Origin: CAZJPD01 sp964547795
GTDB taxonomy: Bacteria; Pseudomonadota; Alphaproteobacteria; Rickettsiales; Midichloriaceae
Reading direction: 5' to 3'
Length of the DNA: 10,407 nucleotides
Assembly: GCA_964547795.1 (NCBI GenBank)
Contig: CAZJPD010000030.1
Coordinates: forward strand, 1-10,407
Below, piece after piece: positions 1-7,070 of this stretch (positions within the stretch are counted from its first letter, which is position 1; each line of letters begins with the position of its first letter). The notes below the pieces were generated by a model, which saw only the letters and a program-made list of their open reading frames with translations, did not search any database and was not told the origin of the DNA. The position numbers and the translations under genes are program-made.

Positions 1-486
1 ATTAAAGATGAGTTACTGAAAAGAAGAGAAATCAGAGATGTGAATGTGCAAATTAATTATTCAGGAATAATAAGGATTATAGTTGATGAGAAAAAACCTT
101 TCGCAATTTGGTGGAATGATAATATTTCTTGGTTAGTGGATAAAGATGGGGATGAGATATTAAAAATTAAGGACGTACAGCAGTATAACAATCTAATTAT
201 AATTTTTGGAAAAAATATAAAGGGAAAATTGAAAAGTTTTCTTGATGTAATCAGGGTGTATCCATTATACAACAATATTACAACTATGCATTATGTTGGT
301 AATAGAAGGTGGGATGTATACCTGCACAATGATGTTATAGTGAAATTGCCAGAAAAGAATGTAGTCGCTGCTTTAGGAAATGCTGAGAAGGTTTTAAAAA
401 GCTTAAAGTATCAAAATAAAATTGATATACTGGACTTAAGGCTGTATCCCAAAAGGGTATTTTTAAAATTGAGAAAAGGTGTATGA
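1..486 (+). CDS. ftsQ: Cell division protein FtsQ, C-terminal part (5' truncated by window edge)
   Basis: The reading frame is open from the first base with no stop, so the gene begins outside the window and the ATG at 40 is internal. About 161 codons are visible. FtsQ is a bitopic inner-membrane protein whose periplasmic part links early and late divisome proteins. The visible part shows the end of the POTRA-like region and the typical FtsQ block, including KKPFAIWW, which matches the family's E-R/K-K-P-F-A-x-W signature, and a final LDLRLYPKRVFLKL stretch like the family's C-terminal beta strands. The membrane anchor is not in view. The stop overlaps the ftsA start (ATGA at 483-486), the classical ftsQ-ftsA coupling, and this neighbour strongly supports the call. 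Sequence identity to well-studied FtsQ is low, as is usual for this protein. Confidence 0.85.
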   Translation: MKDELLKRREIRDVNVQINYSGIIRIIVDEKKPFAIWWNDNISWLVDKDGDEILKIKDVQQYNNLIIIFGKNIKGKLKSFLDVIRVYPLYNNITTMHYVGNRRWDVYLHNDVIVKLPEKNVVAALGNAEKVLKSLKYQNKIDILDLRLYPKRVFLKLRKGV

Positions 487-1706
487 TAAAAGGAAGAAAC
501 TTGATTTCAGTCCTTGATATAGGGAGTACAAAGATCACGTGCTTCATAGCGAAGAAGCATTTTTCTCAAGATTATGAAATTCTGGGAGTCGCCCAAATAG
601 CCTCTAAAGGAGTTAGGGTAGGGATGATTATTGATCTTGAGGCTGCCAAAGAAGCCATAGTTAAAGTAGTTGAAATGGCTGAGGATATGGCATCTGAGAC
701 TATTAAAAATGTGTATGTCAGTTTAAACTCTTCCTTTCTTATTTCGGAAAGGAACTCTGTAGATTTAGTTCTTTCAAATCAAGAGATTAATGTCAAAGAC
801 ATGAATAAGATTCTATTTAAAGCCCTAGAAAAATATAATAGAGAGGAGATAGAGATAGTACACACATTTCCCTATGAGTATATTTTAGATGGTAACAGGG
901 GGATTATGCAACCTTTAGGTTTATATGGTAATAAATTAACAGGGATTTTTCATGTAATATGTGTGCCAATCAACTATATAGTGAATATCGCCAAATGCCT
1001 CGAGAGATGTAAATTGAGGATAGAGGGTTATATAAGTAGTGGGTATGCAACGGGGTTGAATTGTTTAAAAAGCGATGAAATGGAATTTGGGTGTGCATTA
1101 ATTGAAATTGGTGGTGGCTCTGCTACAGTCTCAGTATTTTTTAATGATAATATCATTTTTACAGATGGCATTCCGTATGGTGGGATACACATTACAAAAG
1201 ATATTGCTAAAGTTTTGGGCTTAGATACTGGTACAGCGGAAAAGATCAAGAACACTCACGGTTCTGCTATAGAAAATGGCGGAATTATTAAACATATTAT
1301 AAAAATAGAAGATGGGACAGAACAGGAAGAGGAATGCCTAATTAATAAATCTGAACTAGCTGCTATCATTAGTGCTAGAATGAATGAAATTACCACTTTA
1401 TTAAAAGATAAATTGCAGGATAATGATATGATGGAGCTTGTGAATAAGGTTGTTATTAGTGGTGGTTGTAGTCAATTGTTTGGAATCAGGGAGTTGGTTG
1501 GCAGGGTTTTTAAAACTAAAACCAGGATAGGGCTGCCTCTTAAACAAGAAAGCATCCCACAGGAATACCTTAGAGCTAAATTTTGTACGCCAATAGGCAT
1601 GTTAAAATATGTTAGTAATGCTAAGGAATATAATTATAAGAATTTGTTAGAAGATAAGCCTGGTATGCTAAAAAGAACTTGGAAATGGTTAAAAGAAAAT
1701 TTTTAA
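483..1706 (+). CDS. ftsA: Cell division protein FtsA (actin-like membrane anchor of FtsZ)
   Basis: FtsA is an actin-fold ATP-binding protein that tethers FtsZ filaments to the inner membrane and recruits later divisome proteins. The 407-residue length is normal. Phosphate-1 motif VLDIGSTKI lies at about residues 10-18, the FtsA-specific 1C (SHS2) domain follows at roughly 80-165, phosphate-2 motif EIGGGSATVSVF starts at 208, and the adenosine motif VISGGCSQL lies at 324-332. The last residues, LKRTWKWLKENF, form the amphipathic membrane-targeting helix. The start at 483 overlaps the ftsQ stop by four bases; AAGG at 476-479 could serve as a closely spaced ribosome-binding site. Unusual: the phosphate-2 Asp is Glu208 and the following Thr is Ser213. 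ftsZ does not follow. The identification is secure; the effect of Glu208 is unknown. Confidence 0.96.
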   Translation: MIKGRNLISVLDIGSTKITCFIAKKHFSQDYEILGVAQIASKGVRVGMIIDLEAAKEAIVKVVEMAEDMASETIKNVYVSLNSSFLISERNSVDLVLSNQEINVKDMNKILFKALEKYNREEIEIVHTFPYEYILDGNRGIMQPLGLYGNKLTGIFHVICVPINYIVNIAKCLERCKLRIEGYISSGYATGLNCLKSDEMEFGCALIEIGGGSATVSVFFNDNIIFTDGIPYGGIHITKDIAKVLGLDTGTAEKIKNTHGSAIENGGIIKHIIKIEDGTEQEEECLINKSELAAIISARMNEITTLLKDKLQDNDMMELVNKVVISGGCSQLFGIRELVGRVFKTKTRIGLPLKQESIPQEYLRAKFCTPIGMLKYVSNAKEYNYKNLLEDKPGMLKRTWKWLKENF

Positions 1707-1807
1707 CATGTTTATAATCACCAAAATAGGATTTTTTTTATTTTTAGTTGATATTATAACTAAAATTTTGTACACTCACCAAATGTATAATAAGAAAAAA
1801 TGATAAT
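1707..1807 (+). promoter_or_regulatory. Candidate promoter region of the amino-acid transporter/argGH cluster
   Basis: This very AT-rich 101-base spacer separates ftsA from the transporter cluster. TTGATA at 1748-1753 and TACACT at 1771-1776 are 17 bases apart, a sigma-70-like pair with 5/6 and 4/6 consensus matches. A perfect TATAAT lies at 1786-1791 but lacks a -35 hexamer at proper spacing and would leave a leader of only about ten bases. No strong Shine-Dalgarno sequence precedes the ATG at 1808. In an AT-rich genome such hexamers arise by chance, so this is only a candidate. Confidence 0.35.
1742..1765. promoter_or_regulatory. 8-bp inverted repeat, possible operator
   Basis: TTTTAGTT at 1742-1749 and AACTAAAA at 1758-1765 are perfect inverted copies separated by eight bases. 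The repeat overlaps the candidate -35 hexamer at 1748-1753, a usual place for a repressor site. It does not contain the TGAAT/ATTCA half-sites of the known ArgR box. It is not followed directly by a T-run in the + direction, so it is a poor intrinsic terminator for ftsA. Function is inferred from position only. Confidence 0.35.
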
Positions 1808-2551
1808 ATGAAAAAGTGTATTGTAATACTATGGATTTCCTTTCTTTTCCTTATTGTGGGACATGTACAAAGTAAGGAAGATAATAAAATTAAGTTTGTT
1901 ATTTCTGCTGATTACCCTCCATTTGAATATTATGAAAATTCTGAGTTTAAAGGATTAGATATTGATATAGCAAATTTAGTAGCTAAAAGTCTTGGTAAAG
2001 AGGCGGTCTTTGAGAATATGCGGTTTAGTAATATACTAATGGCAGTGAATGCTGGACATGTAGATGCTGCAATTTCAACAATCACAATTACAGAAGAACG
2101 TCAAAAAAACTTTGACTTTTCTATTCCATATCACTTTGATTCAATAGCAGTTGTTTTTCAAAAGAAAGCTCCCATTACAGAGAAAGCACAATTGCAGGGG
2201 AAAAAAATTGCATGTCAGCTTGGTACAACGATGGAAATTTGGAGCAATGAGAATATCACAGATGCCTTTGTAATTGCAATGAATAGTAACAGTCCAGCTA
2301 TTGAAGCATTAAAAATTGGTCATGTTGATGCAGTAGTGATGGATGCTGCTCAAGCTATTGTTTTTAGTGAAAAAAGTCCTGACTTGCACTACTCAATTAT
2401 CGGAGAGTCTAAAGATGGGTACGGGATAGCATTTAAAAAAGGCTCAAAGCTTAAAGTAAAAATAGATGGTGCACTAAGAACCCTAGAAAAAGAAGGGAAA
2501 ATTCAAAAAATTAGGGATAAGTGGTTGAAGAATCCTAAATGGAACAACTGA
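1808..2551 (+). CDS. Periplasmic polar-amino-acid-binding protein of an ABC importer (SBP family 3)
   Basis: This 247-residue protein is the periplasmic receptor of the importer encoded by the next two genes. Residues 1-22 form a signal peptide: MKKC, a hydrophobic core, then likely cleavage after GHVQS. No cysteine stands at the cleavage site, so it is a soluble protein rather than a lipoprotein. The mature part is a bacterial extracellular solute-binding family 3 fold: ADYPPFEYY (34-42) at the N-terminus, GLDIDIA (49-55), the ligand-carboxylate region AISTITITEERQKNFDFS with Arg98, the GTTMEIW hinge-side motif (139-145), and Asp179 in VVMDAAQA, where the family binds the substrate amino group. 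These mark an L-amino-acid binder of the HisJ/ArtJ/GlnH type. The exact ligand cannot be read from sequence; argG and argH downstream suggest arginine, citrulline or a relative. It overlaps the permease gene by 13 bases. Confidence 0.93.
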   Translation: MKKCIVILWISFLFLIVGHVQSKEDNKIKFVISADYPPFEYYENSEFKGLDIDIANLVAKSLGKEAVFENMRFSNILMAVNAGHVDAAISTITITEERQKNFDFSIPYHFDSIAVVFQKKAPITEKAQLQGKKIACQLGTTMEIWSNENITDAFVIAMNSNSPAIEALKIGHVDAVVMDAAQAIVFSEKSPDLHYSIIGESKDGYGIAFKKGSKLKVKIDGALRTLEKEGKIQKIRDKWLKNPKWNN

Positions 2552-3183
2552 TTTCGTATGTCATATTTATAGGTAAAGGAATTGGACTAACGTTGCAGCT
2601 CTTAGCGGGAGGAATTATAATTGGCACATTCCTAGGTGTAGTATTTTCTATACTGCGTTATAATAATATTGTCATATTTTTTATCAACAAGTTGATTTCT
2701 ATTTTACGAGGCACTCCCTTAATCCTACAATTGAGTTTCATTTACTTTGCAGTGCCAGGTGTTATAGGGATGAAAATGAGTATCTTAACAGCTGGAATAC
2801 TGGCTTTCGGCATAAATGCTTCTGCCTATATTGCAGAAATTCTAAGGGCTGGCATTCAAAGTTTACCTAGTGGACAATTTGAAGCAGCAAAGACGTTAAA
2901 AATACCTAATTTTTATATGTGGAAAGATATTATTTTACCTCAAGTAATTAGAAATATTTTCCCCGCAATGTTAAATGAGATTATAACATTGTTAAAAGAA
3001 ACAGCTATTGTCTCAATTATTGGGGGAGTGGATATAATGCGTAGTGCTGAAATGGTAGCCTCAAGACATTTTACTTATTTTATGCCACTTTGTGTAGCTG
3101 CTTGTTATTATTACGGACTGGTCCTTTTGATTGAATACGTTGGGAAAAAGTTCGAGAAAAAGGTGTCTCATGTTAATAATTGA
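2539..3183 (+). CDS. Amino-acid ABC transporter permease (HisM/GlnP family)
   Basis: This inner-membrane subunit forms the channel of the importer. At 214 residues it has the usual length for the His/Glu/Gln/Arg permease family, with hydrophobic segments at about residues 6-35, 48-73, 78-100, 145-163 and 180-200. The family signature is clear: LRGTPLILQL, then YIAEILRAGIQSLPSGQ leading into the cytoplasmic EAA loop, EAAKTLKI, starting at residue 115, which docks on the ATPase. Only one permease gene is present, so the channel is probably a homodimer. The gene starts inside the end of the binding-protein gene and runs 14 bases into the ATPase gene, a sign of translational coupling and of fixed subunit ratio. 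Confidence 0.95.
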   Translation: MEQLISYVIFIGKGIGLTLQLLAGGIIIGTFLGVVFSILRYNNIVIFFINKLISILRGTPLILQLSFIYFAVPGVIGMKMSILTAGILAFGINASAYIAEILRAGIQSLPSGQFEAAKTLKIPNFYMWKDIILPQVIRNIFPAMLNEIITLLKETAIVSIIGGVDIMRSAEMVASRHFTYFMPLCVAACYYYGLVLLIEYVGKKFEKKVSHVNN

Positions 3184-3829
3184 TAGCATTTGTAAAAATT
3201 TTGGCTCAGACCAAATCTTAAATAATATCAGCTTTACAGTTGAGGAAGGAATGATTATGGGGCTTGCTGGCTCATCAGGAAGTGGAAAAACAACTTTGTT
3301 AAGATGCATTCAAAAACTTGAAAGTCCAGATTTGGGAAAAATTATATTTAATAAAAGAAGCGGATTCATATTTCAAGATTTTCAACTTTTTCCGCATATG
3401 AATGTGCTTGAAAATTTGACTTATGCACCAAAACTGCATAATGCAAAAGCAAATGATCATATCTCTCATGCCATCGAAACACTTAGAACACTAGGGATTG
3501 AGGATAAAGCAGAATTTTTTCCTTGCAATTTATCTGGAGGAGAAAAACAAAGAGTAGCACTTGCACGAAGTTTAATGATGTATCCTGCATTATTACTTTG
3601 CGATGAACCAACATCAGGATTAGATATTGTGACAGTTGAAGATGTGGTTTCATTACTAAAATCTGTCCAAAAAATAGAGATTAATATGATGATTATAGCT
3701 TCGCATGATTTAGACTTTTTATCTAAAATTGCAGATCGTATAATTGTCCTAAAGAATGGAGAAATCGCTTTAGATGTGTTACCAAAAAATATTGAAAACT
3801 CTATAGATTATTTAAAAGCCTACTACTAA
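3170..3829 (+). CDS. Amino-acid ABC transporter ATP-binding protein (GlnQ/ArtP-like)
   Basis: This cytoplasmic ATPase drives the importer. I chose ATG 3170 (219 residues) over the in-frame TTG at 3131: AAGG at 3160-3163 lies six bases upstream, and MLIIDSICKNFG matches the usual beginning of the fold. All ABC motifs are present: Walker A GSSGSGKTT (34-42), Q-loop Gln69 in FIFQDFQLFPH, signature LSGGEKQ (121-127), Walker B with Asp145-Glu146 (LLLCDEP), D-loop SGLD and the switch His179. The span from Walker A to the Q-loop is about 27 residues, clearly shorter than in E. coli GlnQ or HisP, so the antiparallel beta subdomain is reduced. It overlaps the permease gene by 14 bases and ends 24 bases before argG. 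Confidence 0.95.
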   Translation: MLIIDSICKNFGSDQILNNISFTVEEGMIMGLAGSSGSGKTTLLRCIQKLESPDLGKIIFNKRSGFIFQDFQLFPHMNVLENLTYAPKLHNAKANDHISHAIETLRTLGIEDKAEFFPCNLSGGEKQRVALARSLMMYPALLLCDEPTSGLDIVTVEDVVSLLKSVQKIEINMMIIASHDLDFLSKIADRIIVLKNGEIALDVLPKNIENSIDYLKAYY

Positions 3830-3853
3830 CTAAAGTACAAACTAAAAAAAGAC

Positions 3854-5071
3854 ATGAAAAAACAAAATATTAAAAAAATAGTATTAGCCTATTCTGGTGG
3901 ACTAGACACTTCTATAATGATTCAGTGGCTTCGGGAAAATTATCAACAAGCGGAAATCGTCACAGTTACTGTAGACCTTGGTCAAGCAGAAGATTTAGCT
4001 ACAATAGAAAAAAAAGCATTAAAAAGTGGAGCTTCTAAAACTTATCTGCTTGATGTCAGGAATGAGTTTATAACAAATTACTTATGGAAGTTGGTAAAAT
4101 CCGGTGCTCTTTATGAAGATCAATATATTTTAGGTACTATTTCACGCCCACTTATTGCAGAAAAACTTGTAGAAATAGCTATGAAGGAAAAAGCTGATGC
4201 AATTGCACATGGTGCTACTGGGAAAGGTAATGACCAAGTACGTTTTGAATATACAATTAATGCACTTGCCCCTGATTTTCAAATTATTGCACCATGGCGT
4301 TTGTGGGAAATCAGGTCACGTCAAGATATTATAAAGTATGCAAAAGCTAGAAGAATTGAAGTGCCAATAACTCCTCACTCTCCTTATTCACGAGACCAAA
4401 ATATATGGTACAGTTCTCATGAAGGTGGTGTTTTAGAAGAACCTTCTTTAGGACAACCTAAAGAGTTACTATTAATCTCATCTGAACTTGAAAATACACC
4501 TAATACCCATGAGGTCATCAGTATTGAATTCAAAGAAGGAATTCCTATAAAACTCGATAATGAAAGTATGCCTGCAATAGAACTGCTTATGGAATTAAAT
4601 AAAATAGCTGGAAGGCACGGTATTGGAGTATCTGATATTATAGAAAGTAGGTTAGTTGGAATGAAAAGTAGAGGAATCTACGAAGCCCCAGCAGCTACAG
4701 TACTTTATAAAGCACATTATACTTTAGAAACTTTATGCCTTGATGGGGCAACATTGAATTTAAAGCAGTACTTAAAACAAGTATATGCTAATATTGTTTA
4801 TGAAGGAAGATGGTTCTCTCCTATTAGAGAAGCTCTTGATGCTTTTGTTGACGTTACACAAAAACATATTACTGGTACAGTTAAATTAAAGCTTTTTAAA
4901 GGCAATGTAATACAAGATGGCATAACTTCTCCTTTTAGTTTATATAGTTCTCAGCTTGCTACTTTTGAAGAAGATGAAGTTTACAATCAAGCAGATGCAG
5001 AAGGTTTTGTTAATCTGTTTTCCTTGCCTGCCAAAATTTCTGCTATGTTAAATAGGGGAGATAAGATATGA
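3854..5071 (+). CDS. argG: Argininosuccinate synthase
   Basis: ArgG joins citrulline and aspartate with ATP to give argininosuccinate, the penultimate step of arginine synthesis, in the cytosol. The 405-residue length is normal for the shorter ArgG type. The N-type ATP pyrophosphatase loop AYSGGLDTS lies at residues 12-20. VDLGQAEDL follows, then SRPLIAEKL, the family block GATGKGNDQVRFE at 120-132, and the citrulline/aspartate-site region YSRDQNIWYSSHEGG at 178-192. EFKEGIPIKL and the tetramerisation tail are also recognisable. Only a weak A-rich ribosome-binding region precedes the ATG. It follows the transporter ATPase by 24 bases and overlaps argH by four, so the cluster is probably one transcript. 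No argF, argB-E or carAB is in the window, so whether citrulline is made or taken up cannot be told here. Confidence 0.98.
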   Translation: MKKQNIKKIVLAYSGGLDTSIMIQWLRENYQQAEIVTVTVDLGQAEDLATIEKKALKSGASKTYLLDVRNEFITNYLWKLVKSGALYEDQYILGTISRPLIAEKLVEIAMKEKADAIAHGATGKGNDQVRFEYTINALAPDFQIIAPWRLWEIRSRQDIIKYAKARRIEVPITPHSPYSRDQNIWYSSHEGGVLEEPSLGQPKELLLISSELENTPNTHEVISIEFKEGIPIKLDNESMPAIELLMELNKIAGRHGIGVSDIIESRLVGMKSRGIYEAPAATVLYKAHYTLETLCLDGATLNLKQYLKQVYANIVYEGRWFSPIREALDAFVDVTQKHITGTVKLKLFKGNVIQDGITSPFSLYSSQLATFEEDEVYNQADAEGFVNLFSLPAKISAMLNRGDKI

Positions 5072-6330
5072 AAAATAAAGCATGGGGTGGGAGGTTTAGC
5101 AAGGCACTTGATCCAAGAGTTGACAAAATTAACTCATCATTGCAAATAGATTACGTTTTCTATGAATATGACATTATGGGAAGCCAGGCTCATGCAAAAA
5201 TGTTGGAACGTCAAGAGTTGATTACCGAAAATGAGGCAACAATGATATGTGATAACCTTGAGATTATTAAAAAAGAGTTAGAGCAAGATATACATGATTT
5301 GGATGAAACAAAGGAAGATATCCACATGTTTATTGAGCATTTGCTAATACAAAAAATTGGAGATATAGGCAAAAAACTGCATACCGGACGTAGCAGAAAT
5401 GATCAGGTAGCACTAGATTTACGCCTTTATATTAGAGATGCTATGTTGCAAATAGAAAGTCTTTTATCTAATCTATTATCTGTTTTAAATTCACTTAGCA
5501 ATAAACATAAAGATGATATAATGCCGGGATATACTCACTTACAACAAGCTCAGCCCATAAGTTTAGGACAATATTTTGGGGCTTATTTTGCAATGTTCAA
5601 ACGTGATATAAGCAGGCTAAAAGATTGTCATCAAAGAATGAATTTCTCCCCTCTAGGAACTGGAGCATTGGCTGGTAGCACGTTACCATTAGACAGGCAT
5701 AGTGTTGCTAAGGAATTAGGATTTGATGGGATTATTGAAAATACCTTAGATGCTGTAAGTGATAGAGACTTCATCATAGAGTTTTGTGGCATTGCTTCTA
5801 TTATTATGATGCACATGTCTCGCTTATCTGAAGACCTTATTATATGGTCTACAGAAGAGTTTTCATTTGTTATACTCGATGATGCTTTTGCAACAGGTTC
5901 TTCCTTAATGCCAAACAAAAAAAATCCTGATGTTTTAGAATTAATTCGTGGAAAAAGTGGGCGTGTTTTTGGTCACTTAATGAGTATTTTAACAGTGATG
6001 AAAGGATTGCCACTTACCTATAATAAAGATATGCAGGAAGATAAGGAAAGTTTATTAGATACAGTTTCTACATTAACAACATGCCTTGAAATAATCACAC
6101 CATTTTTAGAAAGCTTACGCTTTAATACTAATTTAATGAAAAAAAAGGCAGAATCAGGCTATTTAGATGCAACTGAGATAGTGGAATCTTTAATTATAGA
6201 AGGAATGCCATTTAGGGATGCACATAATCTTGTTGGAACATGGATTCAGCAGGCAACTAAAAAAGGATATTCTCTTTCCGATATTGCTAAAAAATTTCAA
6301 GCTGACAAAAAATCAAAAGTTAATTCTTAA
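5068..6330 (+). CDS. argH: Argininosuccinate lyase
   Basis: ArgH splits argininosuccinate into arginine and fumarate; it is a homotetramer of the fumarase/aspartase superfamily. Conserved blocks appear in order: WGGRF near the start, HTGRSRNDQVALDLRL, YTHLQQAQPISLGQ with the likely general-base His157, SPLGTGALAGSTLPLDR, and the catalytic serine loop GSSLMPNKKNPD with Ser278-Ser279. The usual MPQKKNPD is MPNKKNPD here (Asn283). The family block LDATEIVESLI then PFRDAHNLVG is intact. At 420 residues it is some 35-40 shorter than E. coli ArgH because the C-terminal tail with the common GGTAP motif is missing. No downstream frame encodes that tail, so this is a natural short form, not a recent frameshift. 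The active-site regions are intact, so the enzyme is probably functional. Its start overlaps the argG stop (ATGA, 5068-5071). Confidence 0.96.
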   Translation: MKNKAWGGRFSKALDPRVDKINSSLQIDYVFYEYDIMGSQAHAKMLERQELITENEATMICDNLEIIKKELEQDIHDLDETKEDIHMFIEHLLIQKIGDIGKKLHTGRSRNDQVALDLRLYIRDAMLQIESLLSNLLSVLNSLSNKHKDDIMPGYTHLQQAQPISLGQYFGAYFAMFKRDISRLKDCHQRMNFSPLGTGALAGSTLPLDRHSVAKELGFDGIIENTLDAVSDRDFIIEFCGIASIIMMHMSRLSEDLIIWSTEEFSFVILDDAFATGSSLMPNKKNPDVLELIRGKSGRVFGHLMSILTVMKGLPLTYNKDMQEDKESLLDTVSTLTTCLEIITPFLESLRFNTNLMKKKAESGYLDATEIVESLIIEGMPFRDAHNLVGTWIQQATKKGYSLSDIAKKFQADKKSKVNS

Positions 6331-6403
6331 ACCTTAATTTATTTTTGATATTTAACATAAAATACAGTTCTAGTAAAAATGGATATTTTGTGTATCAATG
6401 TAA

Positions 6404-7063
6404 ATGAATAGAAATTTTAGTTGCTTAATAAGCTTAATGAAAATGGAAGGAATTGTTTTACCTGATAGAAAAAGTAAGGTGCTGTTGCATTCTTGTTGTG
6501 CTCCCTGTTCAAGTAATATAATTCAAGCAATGGTTTTTTCAGGAATTAAGCCGACAATATTTTTTTACAATCCCAATATTCACCCAAAAAAGGAATACGA
6601 AATCAGGAAAAACGAAAATATTAGATATGTAAAAAAGTTAGGTGTAGATTTTATTGATGCTGATTATGATGTGCAGAATTGGTTCAAGAGAGTAAAAGGA
6701 TTGGAGTTTGAACCAGAAAGAGGAGCAAGATGTACTATGTGTTTTGACATACGACTTGAAAGAACGGCTTTATACGCATACGAAAATGATTTCGAGATTA
6801 TCACAAGCTCACTGTGTATTTCTAGGTGGAAAAATATGGAACAGATAAATGAAAGTGGCAAAAGAGCTGTTGCAAAATATCCTAAAATTCGGTATTGGAC
6901 TTATAACTGGAGAAAGAGAGGAAGTAAAATGTATGAAATTGCTAAGGAGGAGTATTTTTATAAGCAAGAGTATTGTGGTTGTAGCTTTTCCCTAAGAGAT
7001 ACTAACCAATGGAGGGTACAAAATGACAAAAGGGAAATAGAAATAGGAAAAAATTATTATTAG
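6404..7063 (+). CDS. queH: Epoxyqueuosine reductase QueH
   Basis: QueH (former DUF208) reduces epoxyqueuosine to queuosine in the anticodon wobble position of tRNAs with GUN anticodons, using iron-sulfur chemistry; it replaces the unrelated QueG. The family cysteines are all visible: HSCCAPCSS with Cys31, Cys32 and Cys35, ERGARCTMC with Cys110 and Cys113, and EYCGCSFS with Cys191 and Cys193. FFYNPNIHPKKEYEIR and TSSLCISRWKNMEQIN match further family blocks. Length (219) is normal. The start is uncertain: the ATG at 6404 has no clear ribosome-binding site, and ATGs at 6437 and 6443 would still keep the whole domain. It lies 73 bases after argH in a spacer where I see no strong terminator, and 7 bases before the next gene. 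No other queuosine gene is in the window. Confidence 0.93.
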   Translation: MNRNFSCLISLMKMEGIVLPDRKSKVLLHSCCAPCSSNIIQAMVFSGIKPTIFFYNPNIHPKKEYEIRKNENIRYVKKLGVDFIDADYDVQNWFKRVKGLEFEPERGARCTMCFDIRLERTALYAYENDFEIITSSLCISRWKNMEQINESGKRAVAKYPKIRYWTYNWRKRGSKMYEIAKEEYFYKQEYCGCSFSLRDTNQWRVQNDKREIEIGKNYY

Positions 7064-7070
7064 TTTAACG

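Noticed and set aside
40..42. ATG as the start of the first gene
   Set aside because: The frame is open to base 1 and the residues before it continue the FtsQ fold, so the gene is cut by the window edge.
1707..1745. T-rich stretch after ftsA as an intrinsic terminator
   Set aside because: No stable G+C-containing stem precedes the T-run.
3131..3169. In-frame TTG that would extend the ABC ATPase by 13 residues
   Set aside because: The extra residues do not fit the family N-terminus, and ATG 3170 has AAGG six bases upstream.
6312..6349. Possible terminator hairpin after argH (ATCAAAA with TTTTGAT)
   Set aside because: Seven A/T-rich pairs around a 24-base loop, starting inside the coding region and followed by only a few T's, is too weak in this composition.
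6331..6403. Frameshifted tail of argH
   Set aside because: All three frames were read; none gives the missing GGTAP-type C-terminus.
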